The translations under genes and the position numbers were made by a program. A stretch of 7,807 bases of DNA from JAVVRI01 sp036654795 (GTDB taxonomy: Bacteria > Bacteroidota > Bacteroidia > Bacteroidales > Tannerellaceae): the NCBI GenBank assembly GCA_036654795.1, contig JAVVRI010000135.1, forward strand, positions 1-7,807, read 5' to 3'. The first letter of the stretch is position 1; each line of letters begins with the position of its first letter. This document shows, piece by piece, positions 6,901 through 7,807 of the stretch. The notes under the pieces are model-generated. The model was not told where the DNA came from. It ran no database searches and worked only from the letters and a program-made list of their open reading frames with translations.

Positions 6901-7807
6901 TTAAGAAAGGACGGAAACACGCACTTGTGCCCCCTCGTAACCGGTCACGACCACCGTCGTTCCGCTTTCTATAAAGCCGGATTCAGACGCTCCGTCATAC
7001 AACTCACCATCAATCAGCACCTTGCCGGAAGGTTTGAGCACGGTGGCCGCTGTGCCCTCTTTGCCAATCAAGTTGGTAAGAGACGGCGAAGAGACAGCCA
7101 TTTCCAAATCAGCATTCAGCGCCATCCGATGAAACATCCCCTTACTACCTATCTTATTGGATAGCCAGATCATCAGCCCAAAGCCTGCTCCCAGCCCCAT
7201 CAACACTGTTAGTGAAGCTCGTCCAACCTCAATACCAGTCACATCATCAAAGTTAAAATTTTCATTATTCAGCAAGCTAATGGTTAGCCCCAAAATGACA
7301 AACAGAATACCGCCAACCCCCGCCACACCAAATCCGGGCAATACAAAGATCTCCACCGCAATGAGTAAAACGCCCAGCACAAAGACCAGTATCTCCCAGT
7401 TTTGCGCCAATCCATCCAAATATAAGGGCGCAAAATAAAGGACAGCAGCCACAACCGCAGCGGCAGAGGGGAAACCCATCCCCGGGCTCTGCATCTCAAA
7501 ATAAATACCACCTATAATAATAACGATAAGCAACGATTGTAAAACAGGATTCATCAAAAAGCCTTTCAGATCATCATACCAAGATGGGGTATACGCTTTA
7601 AGCTCATAATCATTATACCCCATATATTTCGTAACGACTTCGTCTACGCTTTCAGCAATACCATCACAATACCCCCACTTTAGCGCCTCTTCCGAAGTAA
7701 AGGTAAGCACTTTCCCCGTATCAATCAGGTTCGGGATGACTACCCGTTCATCCACCATCGCTTCGGCAATCCGAGGGTCACGCTTCCACTTAAAAACGGT
7801 GTCTCCG
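6901..7807 (-). CDS. nfeD: NfeD-family membrane-bound serine protease (ClpP-class), 5' end missing
   Basis: The frame is open through the right edge, so only the last 301 residues are seen; the internal Met at 7758 is not the start. The first 65 or so residues (KRDPRIAEAMVDER, then GKVLTFTSEEALKWGYCDGIAE) are the end of the ClpP/crotonase-like protease domain of long NfeD proteins. Hydrophobic segments at about 87-104, 112-130, 138-156, 161-179 and 198-216 of the visible part form the membrane domain. The last 60 residues are the C-terminal OB-fold NfeD domain (GKEGTAATVLKPSGKVLIDG). The family cleaves membrane-associated proteins such as stomatin-type (SPFH) partners; the catalytic Ser-Lys residues would lie beyond the window. 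The stop is 102 nt upstream of the pyrG start, on the same strand. Confidence 0.93.
   Translation of the reverse strand, partial: GDTVFKWKRDPRIAEAMVDERVVIPNLIDTGKVLTFTSEEALKWGYCDGIAESVDEVVTKYMGYNDYELKAYTPSWYDDLKGFLMNPVLQSLLIVIIIGGIYFEMQSPGMGFPSAAAVVAAVLYFAPLYLDGLAQNWEILVFVLGVLLIAVEIFVLPGFGVAGVGGILFVILGLTISLLNNENFNFDDVTGIEVGRASLTVLMGLGAGFGLMIWLSNKIGSKGMFHRMALNADLEMAVSSPSLTNLIGKEGTAATVLKPSGKVLIDGELYDGASESGFIESGTTVVVTGYEGAQVRVSVLS

Noticed and set aside
1..7807. Search for mobile elements, CRISPR, tRNA or defence genes
   Set aside because: The window is densely filled with core metabolic and envelope genes with consistent composition. I saw no terminal repeats, transposase motifs, direct-repeat arrays or tRNA-like folds.

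Overview
This is a chromosomal core-gene window from a member of the Bacteroidota, most likely Bacteroides or a close relative in the Bacteroidales. Three intergenic copies of the TAnnTTTG -7 element of the Bacteroidota primary sigma factor support this, as do the A/T-rich leaders without Shine-Dalgarno sequences. The proteins agree: a long YidC with a large periplasmic domain, a Kdo pathway gene (Gram-negative envelope) and a NfeD-type membrane protease.

Layout from left to right. Bases 1-22 probably hold the first codons of an unidentified leftward gene. Bases 23-153 are a divergent control region with one promoter-like element for each direction and an imperfect dyad between them. Bases 154-2415 (+) encode a CPA2-family cation:proton antiporter with an extra membrane domain and two C-terminal TrkA_C (RCK_C) domains. 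It is followed after 14 nt by kdsB (2430-3179, +), CMP-Kdo synthetase. Between kdsB and the convergent yidC lies a strong hairpin with A and T tracts on its two sides, which should stop transcription from both directions. On the minus strand, pyrG (6798-5194, CTP synthase, GTG start) and yidC (5182-3278, membrane insertase) are 11 nt apart and form a likely operon with its own TAnnTTTG promoter. The 3' part of an nfeD-type gene (right edge to 6901, -) lies upstream of pyrG.

The genes fit general envelope biology. PyrG makes CTP, KdsB uses CTP to activate Kdo for the lipopolysaccharide core, and YidC inserts inner-membrane proteins. The antiporter handles K+ or Na+ against protons, and NfeD-type proteases act in membrane quality control. 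Coding density is high and no intergenic gap exceeds about 135 bases. I see no tRNA or rRNA, mobile element, CRISPR array, phage gene or defence locus. I found no clearly new system. The points most worth a second look are the RCK_C-only architecture of the antiporter, the pyrG leader, and a lysine where the well-studied YidC proteins carry the groove arginine.
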